Positions 21,814 through 32,505 of a stretch of 64,000 nucleotides of DNA are shown in pieces. The translations under genes and the position numbers were made by a program. The DNA comes from Rahnella sikkimica. Lineage in GTDB: Bacteria; Pseudomonadota; Gammaproteobacteria; Enterobacterales; Enterobacteriaceae. Position 1 is the stretch's first letter. The number at the start of each line of letters is the position of its first letter. The notes beneath the pieces are model-generated. The model made no database searches. It saw nothing but the letters and a program-made list of their open reading frames with translations, and was not told the origin of the DNA. The stretch spans positions 3,596,001 through 3,660,000 of the forward strand of contig NZ_CP019062.1 of NCBI RefSeq assembly GCF_002951615.1, read 5' to 3'.

Positions 21814-22914
21814 CTAGAGCCTCATCGGCATGACAACGTACGCGGCCGACTGGCTCGCAGCGTCTTCGATCTGCACGCTGGACACCGAGTCGGTGAGCAG
21901 CAGATTCACGTCTTCGCACTTGAGCGCGTTCAGCACATCCAGCACATAACTGACGTTGAAGCCGATTTCCATTTCGGTGCCTTCGTAGCCGACATCCAGA
22001 ATTTCTTCTGCTTCTTCCTGTTCCGGGTTATTGGCGGTGATTTTCAGCTGGTTATGGCTGACATACAAACGCACACCACGGAATTTTTCGTTAGAAAGAA
22101 TGGCAGCACGGGCAAACGCCTGTTTCAGCAGGTCGCAACCCGCCTGCAACGTTTTGTCCGGATTTTTCGGCAATACGCGGCGATAATCAGGGAAACGGCC
22201 ATCAACCAGTTTGGACGTGAAAATGAAGTCGCCGACATGCGCACGGATATTGTTGCTGCCGATTTGCAGTTGCAGCGTGGTGTCGCCGCCGTCGAGCAAA
22301 CGCACCAGTTCCATCACGCCTTTACGCGGCACGATCACCGAATGCGAAGGCAATGACTGACCCACAGGCATTGAACAAACGGCCAGGCGGTGACCGTCGG
22401 TCGCCACGGTACGCAGTTCTTCACCTTCGGTTTCAAACAGCATGCCGTTTAAATAATAACGGACGTCCTGATGCGCCATCGAGAACTGCGTGGCTTCAAT
22501 CAGACGTTTCAACGTGGCCTGCGGCAGGGTGAATTCCACCTCGCTTTGCCAGTCGTCGAGATTAGGGAAATCTGTTGCCGGGAGGGTCGACAGCGAGAAA
22601 CGGCTGCGGCCTGATTTTACCAGCATGCGGTCACCGTCGAGTGCGACGGAAATTTCCGCGCCTTCTGGCAAACCCCGGCAGATATCAAAGAATTTACGCG
22701 CAGGAACGGTGGTCGCCCCGGCTTCATGTGGCTGAGACAGCGCGACTTTCGCCACCATCTCCATTTCCAGATCCGTCCCGGTCAGCGACAACGCGCCATC
22801 CGTCACCTGTAATAACAGGTTACCCAGAATTGGCAACGTCGGTCGTCCACCCAGCGGGCTACTGACCTGTTGCAGTGGTTTCAGCAAATGCTCACGTTCA
22901 ACAATAAATTTCAT
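21814..22914 (-). CDS. dnaN: DNA polymerase III beta sliding clamp
   Basis: This 366-residue clamp forms a ring dimer that tethers DNA polymerase to DNA. It consists of three repeated clamp domains, starting MKFIVEREHLLKPLQQVSSPLGGRPTLPIL, and ends with the conserved AAYVVMPMRL whose last residues shape the partner-binding pocket. Length is identical to E. coli DnaN. It starts four bases after the dnaA stop. Confidence 0.98.
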   Translation of the reverse strand: MKFIVEREHLLKPLQQVSSPLGGRPTLPILGNLLLQVTDGALSLTGTDLEMEMVAKVALSQPHEAGATTVPARKFFDICRGLPEGAEISVALDGDRMLVKSGRSRFSLSTLPATDFPNLDDWQSEVEFTLPQATLKRLIEATQFSMAHQDVRYYLNGMLFETEGEELRTVATDGHRLAVCSMPVGQSLPSHSVIVPRKGVMELVRLLDGGDTTLQLQIGSNNIRAHVGDFIFTSKLVDGRFPDYRRVLPKNPDKTLQAGCDLLKQAFARAAILSNEKFRGVRLYVSHNQLKITANNPEQEEAEEILDVGYEGTEMEIGFNVSYVLDVLNALKCEDVNLLLTDSVSSVQIEDAASQSAAYVVMPMRL

Positions 22915-22918
22915 AGCG

Positions 22919-24310
22919 CTAGGAAGATAATGTTCTGATTAAGTTGGAGAAATCTTCTTTGATGTCGTGACTTTCTTCACGCAACTGCTCGATTTTCCGG
23001 CAGGCGTGCAACACCGTGGTATGGTCCCGACCACCGAACGCATCGCCGATTTCTGGCAGGCTGTGGTTGGTCAGCTCTTTCGCCAGCGCCATCGCCATCT
23101 GGCGTGGACGGGCTACCGAACGGGAACGCCGTTTGGAAAGCAGGTCAGCGACCTTGATTTTATAATATTCGGCCACTGTTTTCTGAATATTATCGATAGT
23201 GACCAGCTTCTCCTGAAGCGCCAGCAAATCGCGCAACGCTTCACGAACGAAGTCGATGGTAATCGCACGGCCAGTAAAGTTGGCATTGGCGATTACGCGG
23301 TTCAGTGCGCCTTCGAGTTCACGCACATTGGAACGCAGACGTTTAGCAATAAAGAATGCGACTTCACCCGGCAGACGGATATCGTTCTCGTCTGCCTTTT
23401 TCATCAGGATCGCCACGCGGGTTTCTAATTCTGGCGGCTCGATCGCCACCGTCAGGCCCCAGCCGAAACGCGATTTCAGACGATCTTCAACACCGTTGAT
23501 CTCTTTCGGATAGCGGTCAGAGGTCAGGATGATCTGCTGATTACCTTCCAGCAGGGCATTAAAGGTGTGGAAGAACTCTTCCTGCGAACGTTCTTTATTA
23601 GCAAAGAATTGGATGTCATCGATAAGCAAAGCATCGACTGAACGGTAGTAGCGTTTGAATTCTTCAATGGCGTTGTTTTGCAGGGCTTTGACCATGTCCT
23701 GCACAAAACGCTCGGAGTGCATGTACACCACTTTGGCATTGGCTTTGCGCGCCATAATGCCGTTACCGACCGCGTGCAATAAGTGGGTTTTACCCAGACC
23801 GGTGCCGCCATAAAGGAAAAGCGGATTGTATGCGCCACCCGGATTATCAGCCACCTGACGCGCCGCCGCGCGAGCCAGTTGGTTTGATTTACCTTCAACG
23901 AAGTTGTCGAAAGTATGCTTCGGATTGACGTTAGAACGGTAAGAAAGTTCGGGCTGCACCGGAGAGCTGTCCCAGCTTGGGCGGGACGGTGCCAGACGCG
24001 GAATAGCAGGTGCAGACTGTGAGCTGACGCTGGCCGCGACCGGTTGACTGACGCGTTGAATCACCGGTTTGCTGCCGACTTCAAAACGCAGCAACGGAGC
24101 ATCCGTGCCACAGAAATCGTTTAGCAAGCCGTTAATATTGTTTAGGTATTTGTCACGAACCCAATCCAGGACAAAACGATTCGGGGCGTAAAGCGCCAGC
24201 GTATTGTCGTTGAGTTCCGCCTGTAGGGGGCGTATCCACATACTGAATTCTGTGGCAGGTAGTTCATCCTGCAAACGGGCAAGACATTGCTGCCAAAGCG
24301 AAAGTGACAC
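22919..24310 (-). CDS. dnaA: Chromosomal replication initiator DnaA
   Basis: This 463-residue AAA+ protein binds DnaA boxes and opens oriC. Domain I starts [20 protein letters not shown]; domain II is a short linker at about 90-130; domain III has Walker [17 protein letters not shown] and Walker [11 protein letters not shown]; domain IV has the DNA-binding signature [19 protein letters not shown]. The start is GTG at 24310, as in E. coli, with GGAG six bases upstream; an earlier in-frame GTG at 24322 contains that site. oriC lies about 33 kb away. Confidence 0.97.
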   Translation of the reverse strand: MSLSLWQQCLARLQDELPATEFSMWIRPLQAELNDNTLALYAPNRFVLDWVRDKYLNNINGLLNDFCGTDAPLLRFEVGSKPVIQRVSQPVAASVSSQSAPAIPRLAPSRPSWDSSPVQPELSYRSNVNPKHTFDNFVEGKSNQLARAAARQVADNPGGAYNPLFLYGGTGLGKTHLLHAVGNGIMARKANAKVVYMHSERFVQDMVKALQNNAIEEFKRYYRSVDALLIDDIQFFANKERSQEEFFHTFNALLEGNQQIILTSDRYPKEINGVEDRLKSRFGWGLTVAIEPPELETRVAILMKKADENDIRLPGEVAFFIAKRLRSNVRELEGALNRVIANANFTGRAITIDFVREALRDLLALQEKLVTIDNIQKTVAEYYKIKVADLLSKRRSRSVARPRQMAMALAKELTNHSLPEIGDAFGGRDHTTVLHACRKIEQLREESHDIKEDFSNLIRTLSS

Positions 24311-24727
24311 GGCGGACTCCACTCGAACAAGTATAAAAAAAGAAAAGGATCAGGATATTTTTTAAATCATGATTTTTGGCACACGTCCCGCCCGGCAATG
24401 GGGGAAATTTCTCTCACCACCCTGTCAGTGGCGTAAAGTCACGTGTGAACCGCTTTTTACGGTTTTTGTCGAAAGCTACCCGTGCTGGGATCGCGATCGG
24501 AATGGCGGATCATAACGCAATCCGTCACAGAGATCCTCCCCTTACTGAGAGTTTAGATCCTTTTTATCCACAGGCACTGATCGGCAAGTGGGTAAGCTTA
24601 GCCGATCCTTTTAAAATTAGGCGACGTAATCATCACTCTGGTGAAAAAATAGGAGTCCGCTGAGGCTATTTTCGCCAATTTGGGCGAAAGATCTCCCCCC
24701 TGTGGATAAGGATCAGCCGAGGATCCT
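24311..24727 (-). promoter_or_regulatory. dnaA control region with DnaA boxes and GATC cluster
   Basis: The 687-bp dnaA-rpmH spacer carries two consensus DnaA boxes in opposite orientation, TTATCCACA at 24564-24572 and TGTGGATAA at 24701-24709. About ten GATC sites fall between 24488 and 24727. This fits DnaA autoregulation and SeqA sequestration of the dnaA promoters. I could not fix exact -35/-10 boxes for dnaA. The part 24728-24866 shows nothing I can name. Confidence 0.7.
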
Positions 24728-24866
24728 TGCGATTTATAGCAGAGTCCGTATAATCCTCAGCCCTACGTGTGAAGCCTGTGTTCCTGATGGTCATAACCAG
24801 ATGGATATTACGGTGTGACCACGGGCCATTCTGGTAAACACTTGAGCCATTTCTTGGCAATGTAAA

Positions 24867-24895
24867 TTGACTCAGGACTGTACAGTTATTACAAT
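24867..24895 (+). promoter_or_regulatory. Sigma-70 promoter of rpmH-rnpA
   Basis: TTGACT (24867-24872) and TACAAT (24890-24895) are separated by exactly 17 bases, about 100 bp before rpmH. This is a near-consensus promoter in the expected place. Confidence 0.8.
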
Positions 24896-24985
24896 CCCGC
24901 TTCTTTATATGTTGCGACAAAGGCACCGGTCGTATTTTCGCCGAAATGTCTTCGCGTTTACTGATCAGTAATAATTTAAGTTTAG

Positions 24986-25138
<153 letters not shown>

Positions 25139-25156
25139 TAAAAGCTAACCTATTTA

Positions 25157-25516
25157 GTGGTTAAGCTCGCTTTTCCCAGGGAGTTACGTTTGTTAACTCC
25201 CCGTCATTTCACTTTCGTCTTCCAGCAGCCACAACGGGCTGGCACGCCGCAAATCACCATACTCGGCCGCCTGAACGAGCTGGGGCATCCCCGCATCGGT
25301 CTCACCGTCGCAAAAAAACACGTCAAACGCGCACATGAACGCAATCGGATTAAACGCCTAACCCGCGAAAGTTTCCGGTTGAATCAGCACACGCTGCCGT
25401 CGATGGATTTTGTGGTGGTCGCCAAGAAGGGTGTCGCCGATTTAGATAATCGCGCACTGACGGAAGCGTTGGAGAAATTATGGCGTCGACATTGCCGACA
25501 GGCTCCCGCATCCTGA
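25157..25516 (+). CDS. rnpA: Ribonuclease P protein component
   Basis: This 119-residue basic protein is the cofactor of the RNase P RNA that matures tRNA 5' ends. It has [20 protein letters not shown] at the start and the signature [13 protein letters not shown] at about 62-74. The start is GTG at 25157 (VVKLAF in E. coli too). It lies 18 bases after rpmH and overlaps yidD by 37 bases. Confidence 0.97.
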   Translation: MVKLAFPRELRLLTPRHFTFVFQQPQRAGTPQITILGRLNELGHPRIGLTVAKKHVKRAHERNRIKRLTRESFRLNQHTLPSMDFVVVAKKGVADLDNRALTEALEKLWRRHCRQAPAS

Positions 25517-25737
25517 TTAAACTGATACGTGGTTATCAGTTATTCATCAGTCCGTTGCTCGGGCCGCATTGCCGCTTTCGACCAACCTGCTCTCAATACA
25601 GTATTGAAGCAATTGGTCGTTTTGGCATGTTAAAAGGCAGTTGGTTGACATTGAAACGCGTATTAAAATGCCATCCTTTGAACCCAGGTGGTGATGACCC
25701 CGTACCGCCGAAAACCGACAATAACAGAGAACACTAA
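25480..25737 (+). CDS. yidD: Membrane protein insertion efficiency factor YidD
   Basis: This 85-residue protein has an amphipathic N-terminal helix and the family core [22 protein letters not shown] with two conserved Cys. It works at the inner face of the membrane with YidC. Its first 37 bases overlap the end of rnpA in another frame, and yidC begins two bases after its stop. Confidence 0.95.
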   Translation: MASTLPTGSRILIKLIRGYQLFISPLLGPHCRFRPTCSQYSIEAIGRFGMLKGSWLTLKRVLKCHPLNPGGDDPVPPKTDNNREH

Positions 25738-25739
25738 CG

Positions 25740-27374
25740 ATGGATTCGCAACGCAATCTTTTCCTCATCGCTCTGCTGTTCGTGTCTTTCATGATCTGGC
25801 AGGCATGGCAAACGGACCACGCTCCGCAACCCGCCAACCAGACCACGCAACAGACTGCGAACACTGCAAACGGTGATGCTGCTAACCAGGCTGTTCCTGG
25901 TAGCGGACAGGGCAAATTAATTACAGTTAACAGTGATGTGCTGTCATTAACGATCAACACCCGTGGTGGCGACATTGAGCAGGCTCTGCTGACTGCTTAC
26001 CCTACATCTTTGGGCTCTGACCAGCCTTTCCAGTTACTGGAAACGACTCCTAATTTCCTCTATCAGGCTCAAAGCGGTCTGACAGGTAAAAACGGGCCAG
26101 ATAATCCGGCGAACGGCGAACGTCCTCTGTTCCAGGCCAGCTCGGATTCGTTCACATTGGCTGAAGGTCAGTCTGAACTGCGCATTCCGATGTCTTACAC
26201 GGCGCAAAACGGTGCGGTTTATACCAAAACCTTCGTGATCAAACGTGGTTCTTACGCGGTGAGCGTTGAATACAACATCAATAACACCACGGCTGCCCCG
26301 CTTGAACTGACCCTGTTTGGCCAGTTGAAACAAACCACCGATTTGCCTAAGCACCGCGACACCGGCAGCAATAACTTTGCGCTGCATACGTTCCGTGGCG
26401 CGGCTTACTCCTCAAGTGATGACAAATATCAGAAGTATGCGTTCGATAAGAGCGAAGCGCTGAATGTCACGACTCAAGGCGGTTGGGTAGCTATGTTGCA
26501 GCAGTATTTTGCAACGGCGTGGATCCCGTCAGCGAAGGACACCAACACGTTCTTCACGACCACCAACAACGGTATCTCCTCGATTGGCTTTAAAGGTACA
26601 CCGTTTACCGTGGCACCGGGTGCGCAGCAACAAGTCGCGTCTACCCTGTGGGTCGGTCCTGAACTTCAGGACAAAATGGCCGCTATCGCACCTCACCTTG
26701 ACCTGACCGTTGATTACGGCTGGTTGTGGTTCATCTCTCAGCCACTGTTCAAACTGTTGAAATTCATCAACAGCTTCGTCGGTAACTGGGGCTTCTCAAT
26801 CATTGTTATCACCTTCATCGTGCGCGGTATCATGTACCCGCTGACCCGTGCTCAGTACACGTCGATGGCGAAAATGCGTATGTTGCAGCCGAAACTGGCC
26901 GCGATGCGTGAACGTATCGGTGATGACAAACAGCGCATGAGTCAGGAAATGATGGCGCTGTACAAGTCTGAGAAAGTGAACCCGCTGGGTGGCTGTCTGC
27001 CGCTGGTAATTCAGATGCCAATCTTCCTGGCACTGTATTACATGCTGTCTGGTTCCATTGAATTGCGTCACGCGCCATTCATCCTGTGGATCCATGACCT
27101 GTCAGCGCAAGACCCGTACTACATTCTGCCGGTTCTGATGGGTATCACGATGTTCTTCATTCAGAAGATGTCGCCGACAACCGTCACTGACCCGATGCAG
27201 CAGAAGATCATGACCTTTATGCCGGTCATCTTCACCGTGTTCTTCCTGTGGTTCCCGTCCGGTCTGGTGGTGTACTACATCGTCAGTAACCTGGTGACCA
27301 TTCTCCAGCAGCAGCTGATTTATCGCGGGCTGGAAAAACGTGGCCTGCACAGCCGCGACAAGAAAAAGTCATAA
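25740..27374 (+). CDS. yidC: Membrane protein insertase YidC
   Basis: This 544-residue Oxa1-family insertase places proteins in the inner membrane alone or with SecYEG. One N-terminal helix ([18 protein letters not shown]) is followed by a low-complexity Gln/Asn/Ala linker and the large periplasmic P1 domain up to about residue 340. Five helices follow, including [27 protein letters not shown] with the conserved groove Arg. The tail is basic (RDKKKS). Length matches E. coli (548). Confidence 0.97.
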   Translation: MDSQRNLFLIALLFVSFMIWQAWQTDHAPQPANQTTQQTANTANGDAANQAVPGSGQGKLITVNSDVLSLTINTRGGDIEQALLTAYPTSLGSDQPFQLLETTPNFLYQAQSGLTGKNGPDNPANGERPLFQASSDSFTLAEGQSELRIPMSYTAQNGAVYTKTFVIKRGSYAVSVEYNINNTTAAPLELTLFGQLKQTTDLPKHRDTGSNNFALHTFRGAAYSSSDDKYQKYAFDKSEALNVTTQGGWVAMLQQYFATAWIPSAKDTNTFFTTTNNGISSIGFKGTPFTVAPGAQQQVASTLWVGPELQDKMAAIAPHLDLTVDYGWLWFISQPLFKLLKFINSFVGNWGFSIIVITFIVRGIMYPLTRAQYTSMAKMRMLQPKLAAMRERIGDDKQRMSQEMMALYKSEKVNPLGGCLPLVIQMPIFLALYYMLSGSIELRHAPFILWIHDLSAQDPYYILPVLMGITMFFIQKMSPTTVTDPMQQKIMTFMPVIFTVFFLWFPSGLVVYYIVSNLVTILQQQLIYRGLEKRGLHSRDKKKS

Positions 27375-27427
27375 GACAGCGTCAGGGCGTTTCCCGTCCT
27401 GACCGCTACACTCATGATTAAGACACG

Positions 27428-27453
27428 AAGGCGGTCATCGAGACCGCCTTTTT
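27428..27453 (+). terminator. Terminator after yidC
   Basis: AAGGCGGTC (27428-27436) pairs perfectly with GACCGCCTT (27442-27450) around an ATCGA loop, followed by TTT. It lies between yidC and mnmE. Confidence 0.85.
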
Positions 27454-27478
27454 GCATATTCAGAAAGAGACAAATGCT

Positions 27479-28843
27479 ATGAGTACCTCAGATACCATTA
27501 TTGCCCAGGCAACGCCTCCCGGTCGCGGCGGCGTTGGCATTTTGCGCATTTCCGGCCGTGCGGCGCGTGATGTGGCACAGGCTGTCTTAGGTAAGCTGCC
27601 AAAACCCCGCTACGCCGATTATCTGCCGTTTCAGGATACCGACGGCAGCACGTTAGATCAGGGAATTGCGCTCTGGTTCCCCGGCCCGAACTCCTTTACC
27701 GGTGAAGATGTCCTGGAGCTGCAAGGCCACGGCGGCCCGGTCATTCTCGACCTGCTGCTCAAGCGGATTGTCGCGCTGGAAAATGTGCGCATCGCACGTC
27801 CGGGCGAGTTTTCTGAACGTGCATTTCTCAACGATAAGCTGGATCTGGCACAGGCAGAAGCCATCGCCGATCTGATCGACGCCAGTTCAGAACAGGCCGC
27901 GCGCTCGGCGGTGAACTCGCTTCAAGGCGTTTTCTCACAGCGTATTCATCATTTAGTGGAAGCACTCACTCACCTGCGAATCTTTGTCGAAGCGGCAATC
28001 GACTTCCCGGATGAAGAAATCGACTTCCTGTCTGACGGCAAAATCGAAGCAAAACTCAACACCGTGATGGGCGATCTGGATGCCGTGCGCGCTGAAGCCC
28101 GCCAGGGCAGCCTGTTGCGTGAAGGGATGAAAGTGGTGATTGCCGGGCGTCCTAATGCCGGTAAATCCAGTCTGCTGAACGCGCTAGCCGGTCGTGAAGC
28201 GGCGATTGTGACGGATATCGCGGGCACCACACGCGACGTTCTGCGCGAACATATTCATCTCGACGGAATGCCGTTGCACATCATTGATACCGCCGGTCTG
28301 CGCGAAGCCAGTGATGAAGTGGAACGCATCGGTATCGAACGTGCGTGGAATGAGATTGAACAGGCAGATTTAGTGCTGTTTATGGTCGACGGTACTACCA
28401 CCGCGGCCACTGAACCGGCAGAGATTTGGCCGGAGTTTATGGCACGCCTTCCGGCTTCTTTGCCTATCGTCGTGGTGCGTAATAAAGCCGATATCACCGG
28501 CGAAACGCTGGGGCAAACCGAAGTAAATGGTCACTCACTTATTCGCCTTTCCGCCCGTACCGGCGACGGCGTGGATTTGCTGCGCGATCATCTTAAACAG
28601 GTGATGGGCTTTAATCACAACATGGAAGGCGGATTCCTCGCCCGTCGTCGTCACTTGCAGGCGCTGGAAGACGCCGCGCAACATCTGGTGCAGGGTAAAG
28701 ATCAGCTGCTTGGCGCATGGGCGGGTGAATTGCTGGCGGAAGAGCTGCGTCTGGCGCAGCAGTCGCTGAGTGAAATCACCGGTGAATTCACGTCCGACGA
28801 TTTACTGGGCCGTATTTTCTCGAGTTTCTGTATCGGGAAATAA
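27479..28843 (+). CDS. mnmE: tRNA uridine-5-carboxymethylaminomethyl modification GTPase
   Basis: This 454-residue GTPase works with MnmG to build the cmnm5U34 modification in tRNA. The N-terminal folate-binding domain starts [16 protein letters not shown]. The G domain shows [22 protein letters not shown] and NKAD, set between helical segments. The protein ends in FCIGK with the conserved Cys. ATG 27479 gives the family length; an upstream in-frame ATG adds nine residues that overlap the yidC terminator. Its last 18 bases resemble a known integration site. Confidence 0.97.
   Translation: MSTSDTIIAQATPPGRGGVGILRISGRAARDVAQAVLGKLPKPRYADYLPFQDTDGSTLDQGIALWFPGPNSFTGEDVLELQGHGGPVILDLLLKRIVALENVRIARPGEFSERAFLNDKLDLAQAEAIADLIDASSEQAARSAVNSLQGVFSQRIHHLVEALTHLRIFVEAAIDFPDEEIDFLSDGKIEAKLNTVMGDLDAVRAEARQGSLLREGMKVVIAGRPNAGKSSLLNALAGREAAIVTDIAGTTRDVLREHIHLDGMPLHIIDTAGLREASDEVERIGIERAWNEIEQADLVLFMVDGTTTAATEPAEIWPEFMARLPASLPIVVVRNKADITGETLGQTEVNGHSLIRLSARTGDGVDLLRDHLKQVMGFNHNMEGGFLARRRHLQALEDAAQHLVQGKDQLLGAWAGELLAEELRLAQQSLSEITGEFTSDDLLGRIFSSFCIGK
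28826..28843 (+). other. Unoccupied attB-like site at the mnmE 3' end
   Basis: TTCTGTATCGGGAAATAA differs at two positions from the 18-bp end of thdF/trmE (mnmE) used as attB by Salmonella genomic island 1 and relatives, as I recall it. Nothing integrated is seen: the terminator and next gene follow at once. Confidence 0.5.
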
Positions 28844-28860
28844 TGACCGGTGAAATGCAG

Positions 28861-28889
28861 AAAAGCCCGCGAATACTGCGGGCTTTTTT
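28861..28889 (+). terminator. Terminator after mnmE
   Basis: AAAAGCCCGC (28861-28870) pairs perfectly with GCGGGCTTTT (28878-28887), and the T-run continues. It can act in both directions, also closing the short-chain dehydrogenase gene coming from the right. Confidence 0.9.
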
Positions 28890-28909
28890 ATGTAATTCAG
28901 TAATTTATC

Positions 28910-29509
28910 TTACCACACTTTATAAATGCGCCCGGTCTGCGCGCCTTCCACGCTGCGCACATAGGCTTTTGCCACGCGGGCCGCCGGTGCAGCTTCAAAG
29001 CCCGGGAAGAACGGGCCGTAACCTTCGAGAGATTCTTCAACCACCGTCGGGCTGACGCCATTGATGCGAATTCCCCGCGGCAATTCAATCGCGGCTGCAC
29101 GCACAAAGCCTTCCACGGCGGCGTTTACGGCTGTCGCATTTGCGCCCTGACGGATAGGTTCGTCGGCAACGATACCGCTGGTCAATGTGATTGAACCGCC
29201 GTCGTTGAGAAATGCTTTGCCGATCAGCGCAATGCGTACCTGCCCGAGCAGCTTATCCTGCAACCCGGTATTAAATTGTTCTGCCGTCATTTCTTCCAGT
29301 GGGCCAAAATGCAGGCTGCCGGTCGTTGAGATAATCGCGTCAAGTTTACCGGTGCGGGCGAAAAGCGCTTTCACGCTGCTTTCATCGGTAATATCCACCT
29401 GAAAATCGCCGTGCGTTTTGCCTGCAGTAATGACGCTATGGTTGTCGCCTAATACGCTGACCACTGCTTTGCCCAAGGTGCCCGTACCGCCAATGACTAA
29501 AATTTTCAT
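28910..29509 (-). CDS. Short-chain dehydrogenase-like protein without the YxxxK pair
   Basis: This 199-residue Rossmann-fold protein has the nucleotide motif GGTGTLGKAV at 7-16 and STTGSLHFGPL in place of the NNAG region. At the position of the usual catalytic YxxxK the sequence reads ATAVN (NATAVNAAVEGFVRAA), so both Tyr and Lys are absent. The neighbouring SPTVVEESLEGYGPFFPGFE and the short length mark a distinct group of small SDR proteins. The substrate is unknown. It is divergent from a LysR gene 100 bp away, which probably controls it. Confidence 0.75.
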   Translation of the reverse strand: MKILVIGGTGTLGKAVVSVLGDNHSVITAGKTHGDFQVDITDESSVKALFARTGKLDAIISTTGSLHFGPLEEMTAEQFNTGLQDKLLGQVRIALIGKAFLNDGGSITLTSGIVADEPIRQGANATAVNAAVEGFVRAAAIELPRGIRINGVSPTVVEESLEGYGPFFPGFEAAPAARVAKAYVRSVEGAQTGRIYKVW

Positions 29510-29552
29510 TTTTCATTCCTCGATTTTGTGTACCGGCTCATCATTAACCAAA

Positions 29553-29605
29553 CTAAAAGTTAGATATAGACTTACAATATTTGTTCTGTCCTAACTCTGG
29601 GTTAG
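29553..29605. promoter_or_regulatory. LysR-type binding sites between the dehydrogenase and LysR genes
   Basis: CTAACTCTGGGTTAG (29591-29605) is a five-base inverted repeat of the T-N11-A form used by LysR regulators and ends four bases before the LysR ATG. CTAAAAGTTAG (29553-29563) is a second, tighter copy of the same CTAA/TTAG arms. The first site covers the ribosome-binding region, so it may serve autoregulation. Confidence 0.55.
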
Positions 29606-29609
29606 TAAT

Positions 29610-30497
29610 ATGGATAAGCTGCGGAATATTGAAGTCTTTATTTGCGTGGTCGAATCAGGAAATTTTAGCAACGCAGCCGAAAAGCTGGGGATTTCAGCGG
29701 TGATGGTTGGCAAGCATATTCAGCAACTGGAAAAGCATCTGAACGCCCGGCTTTTGCAGCGCACAACCCGTAAACAAAGCCTGACCGATGCCGGTGACGT
29801 GTTTTACGAAAATGGCAAACGGGTGCTGGAACAGATGAAAGCCACTGAAAACGCGATGGAAAGTCTGCAAAGCGTGCCCACCGGATTACTGCGCGTCAGT
29901 GCGCCGGTTTCCTTAGGTTCCAGCGTGATTGCGCCGATGCTCGCCCGCTATCTGAATCTCTACCCGCAGGTCAAAGTGGAACTGGTGCTGAGCAATGCCC
30001 GCGTCGATTTAATCGGCGAAAACTTCGATCTCGCCATCCGTATTGGTGAAATCGGGGATGACCGGCTGGTCGCAAGGCCACTGAAACCCTACGAGATGGT
30101 GATCTGCGCTTCACCTGAGTATTTGCAGCGCAACGGCACGCCCGAATCGCCGGAAGATCTGAAAACCCATCCGTGCCTGATCCACTCCGTCTGGAATCAG
30201 AGCGAAGGCTGGCAACTGGCGAATGCAGAACGCACCACGTCGGCGTGGCCGGTGAACAGCCGCTATGTCTCCAACGACGGTCATGCGCTGCGTGCTGCTG
30301 CGCTGGAAAGCGCCGGTTTGCTGTTGCAGCCCAAAGTGTTACTGGCCGAGGATATTCTCCGCGGCAGGCTTATTCCGGTTCTCGAGTCTTTCATTCCCAC
30401 GCCGCGTGCCGTGCATGTGGTTTATCTCCCCGATTTCCGCCCGCGAGCGAAGCTGAACAGCCTGATTAACTACATGACAGAAAACGATTTCTACTGA
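29610..30497 (+). CDS. LysR-family transcriptional regulator
   Basis: This 295-residue LysR protein has an N-terminal winged helix at about 1-60 (LRNIEVFICVVESGNFSNAAEKLGISAVMVGKHIQQLEKHL) and a two-lobed effector domain beginning near LLRVSAPVSLGSSVIAPML. The pattern resembles the AaeR/DsdC-like subgroup that controls adjacent oxidoreductase genes. It is divergent from the dehydrogenase-like gene, and the shared 100-bp space holds two LysR-type repeats. The effector cannot be told from sequence. Confidence 0.85.
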   Translation: MDKLRNIEVFICVVESGNFSNAAEKLGISAVMVGKHIQQLEKHLNARLLQRTTRKQSLTDAGDVFYENGKRVLEQMKATENAMESLQSVPTGLLRVSAPVSLGSSVIAPMLARYLNLYPQVKVELVLSNARVDLIGENFDLAIRIGEIGDDRLVARPLKPYEMVICASPEYLQRNGTPESPEDLKTHPCLIHSVWNQSEGWQLANAERTTSAWPVNSRYVSNDGHALRAAALESAGLLLQPKVLLAEDILRGRLIPVLESFIPTPRAVHVVYLPDFRPRAKLNSLINYMTENDFY

Positions 30498-30510
30498 TTA
30501 TTCCTTCCAT

Positions 30511-30544
30511 AAAAAAAACGGTAAGTGATCGCTCACTTACCGTT
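30511..30544. terminator. Terminator between the LysR and chemoreceptor genes
   Basis: AACGGTAAGTGA (30517-30528) pairs perfectly over 12 bases with TCACTTACCGTT (30533-30544) around a four-base loop. The eight A before it give a strong T-tract on the minus strand, ending the chemoreceptor transcript. Confidence 0.88.
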
Positions 30545-30564
30545 CGATTTACAGTGAAAAACAA

Positions 30565-32460
30565 TCAGAGTTTAAAGCCGGCCACCACGGTTTCCAGCTG
30601 AACCGTCTGATCCTGCATGGCCTGAGCGGCCGCAGAAACCTGTTCCACCAGCGCCGCATTCTGCTGAGTGGCGTTATCCAGCTGGGTGATCGCAACGTTC
30701 ACCTGCTCGATACCGAGGCTTTGTTCCTGACTGGAAGACATGATTTCGTTCATCAGCGTCGCCACGTTATTTACGCCGCCCATGACTTCATCCATCGTCG
30801 TCCCGGCAGTTGCCACCAGCTGGCTGCCGGTGGAGATATCCGCGACAGAATCTTCAATCAGCTTTTTGATTTCACGGGCGGACGTTGCGGAACGTTGTGC
30901 CAGGCTGCGCACTTCGGAGGCGACGACGGCAAAGCCGCGCCCCTGTTCACCGGCACGCGCCGCTTCGACAGCGGCATTCAGCGCCAAAATGTTGGTCTGG
31001 AAGGCAATACCGTCGATCACGCTGATGATATCGACAATTTTGTGCGAGGAACGGGTGATCGAACCCATGGTATCGACGACCTGTTTCACCACTTCCGACC
31101 CTTTCTGTGCCACCGCAGACGCATCACGCGCCAGTTGGTTAGCGCCTTCGGCGTTAGCGGCATTCTGCTTCACGGTGCTGGTGAGCTGTTCCATCGAAGC
31201 CGCCGTTTCAACAATAGAACTCGCCTGCTCCTCGGTACGCCCGGAGAGATCCATATTACCGCTGGCGATTTCACGCGATGCCGACGTGATCGCCAGACTG
31301 CTGTCACCGACCTGACGGAGGATCGATTGCAGGAATGACAGGAATTGGTTGAAACTCTGGTTAACACGGTTAAATTCAGGGCTGCGGCTTTCCGGCAAGC
31401 GAAGAGTCAGATCCGCACCACCGGCCGAAAGCTGGCTGATATTTTTATACAGCCCATCCAGCTGGCGCATAAAAATTTTGATCGCCGTGATCAGAACGAC
31501 CAGCAATAAAATCACCATCGGGATTTGCACCAGACCCAGACTTTGCAGGATACCGTGCGTACGCGTCAGTAGCTGGCTGGTCGGCATATCGGTCGCGATA
31601 AACCACGGCCCCTGAATGTTGCTCATGAACATGGTGTGGGACGTGCCGTTGTTGTCGTAGTCGGCAATCAGATTCGGCTGCCCGTCAATCTGGTCAAGGC
31701 TTTTACGGATCTGCAACGCCAGTGGAGATTGTTCACCCAGAGAAGCCAGCTTCGGTAACTTTTCGTCACCGGAATGGCTGCTGCCAACAATTTTGCCGTC
31801 TTTTTCGACGATATAAATGGTGCCGTGGACTTTTTTCTCCATTTCAGCCACCAGCTGGTTAAAGAAACCCAGCGTGACGTCAACAGTGGCCACACCCCAG
31901 AGTTTATCGCCTTTATAAATCGGCATCGCACAGTTGGTACGCGGCTGAGGGCTGGCGTCATCAAAGTAGGCGGGTGCCCAGACACACTGGCCCTTTTCGC
32001 CTTTTGAAGCGGCGAGATACCAGGATTGCTCGAAGTAATTCGGCGATTCGGCGCTGTTCCAGAAGGTGTTTACCGTCAGCTGATTATTATTATTTCGCGC
32101 GAAGAAGGTGCTGAATTTGATTTTTGCCGGGTCACGCTGATTCGGCAAAGGCCAGATACCGCCGCCAAATACGGCAGAATCACCATATTGATCAACCAGT
32201 GCAGGAAGCAGCCGGTCAATGCTGTCGCTGTCCATTTGTGCGACGGTTTGAGTGATGGTACGCACCTGAGATTCCACTTTGTTCAGCCGGTCGTTGACCA
32301 CAACGGCGATATCATCAACCTGATTCGCAACCAGAGTGCTTTCTGTTTGTTTCAGCTGAGGGGCAACAAAGACCTGGATCACAATGAGCGTGACGATGAT
32401 CAGCACAATAAAAAACAAGCTGATCAATGCGATAAAGCGGGATTGCGTTGTTTTTAACAT
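30565..32460 (-). CDS. Methyl-accepting chemotaxis protein (dCache sensor)
   Basis: This 631-residue chemoreceptor has helix 1 at about 9-30, a periplasmic dCache-type domain of some 250 residues ([12 protein letters not shown]...[11 protein letters not shown]...GVATVDVTL), helix 2 ([18 protein letters not shown]), a HAMP domain, and the signalling domain whose tip reads [20 protein letters not shown]. In amino-acid-binding dCache domains an Arg precedes the WY pair; here it is Gln. The C-terminus (VVAGFKL) has no NWETF pentapeptide, so adaptation would rely on other receptors. ATG 32460 starts the transmembrane segment; a TTG seven codons earlier is possible. A sigma-28 promoter precedes it. 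Confidence 0.9.
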   Translation of the reverse strand: MLKTTQSRFIALISLFFIVLIIVTLIVIQVFVAPQLKQTESTLVANQVDDIAVVVNDRLNKVESQVRTITQTVAQMDSDSIDRLLPALVDQYGDSAVFGGGIWPLPNQRDPAKIKFSTFFARNNNNQLTVNTFWNSAESPNYFEQSWYLAASKGEKGQCVWAPAYFDDASPQPRTNCAMPIYKGDKLWGVATVDVTLGFFNQLVAEMEKKVHGTIYIVEKDGKIVGSSHSGDEKLPKLASLGEQSPLALQIRKSLDQIDGQPNLIADYDNNGTSHTMFMSNIQGPWFIATDMPTSQLLTRTHGILQSLGLVQIPMVILLLVVLITAIKIFMRQLDGLYKNISQLSAGGADLTLRLPESRSPEFNRVNQSFNQFLSFLQSILRQVGDSSLAITSASREIASGNMDLSGRTEEQASSIVETAASMEQLTSTVKQNAANAEGANQLARDASAVAQKGSEVVKQVVDTMGSITRSSHKIVDIISVIDGIAFQTNILALNAAVEAARAGEQGRGFAVVASEVRSLAQRSATSAREIKKLIEDSVADISTGSQLVATAGTTMDEVMGGVNNVATLMNEIMSSSQEQSLGIEQVNVAITQLDNATQQNAALVEQVSAAAQAMQDQTVQLETVVAGFKL

Positions 32461-32505
32461 TTTAGGGTAACTCACAGGCAAAGCAGCGAGATCGCTGCTT
32501 AACTA

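Noticed and set aside
24376..24663. 95-residue frame in the dnaA-rpmH spacer
   Set aside because: It spans DnaA boxes and GATC sites of a regulatory region and shows no protein-like composition or family motif.
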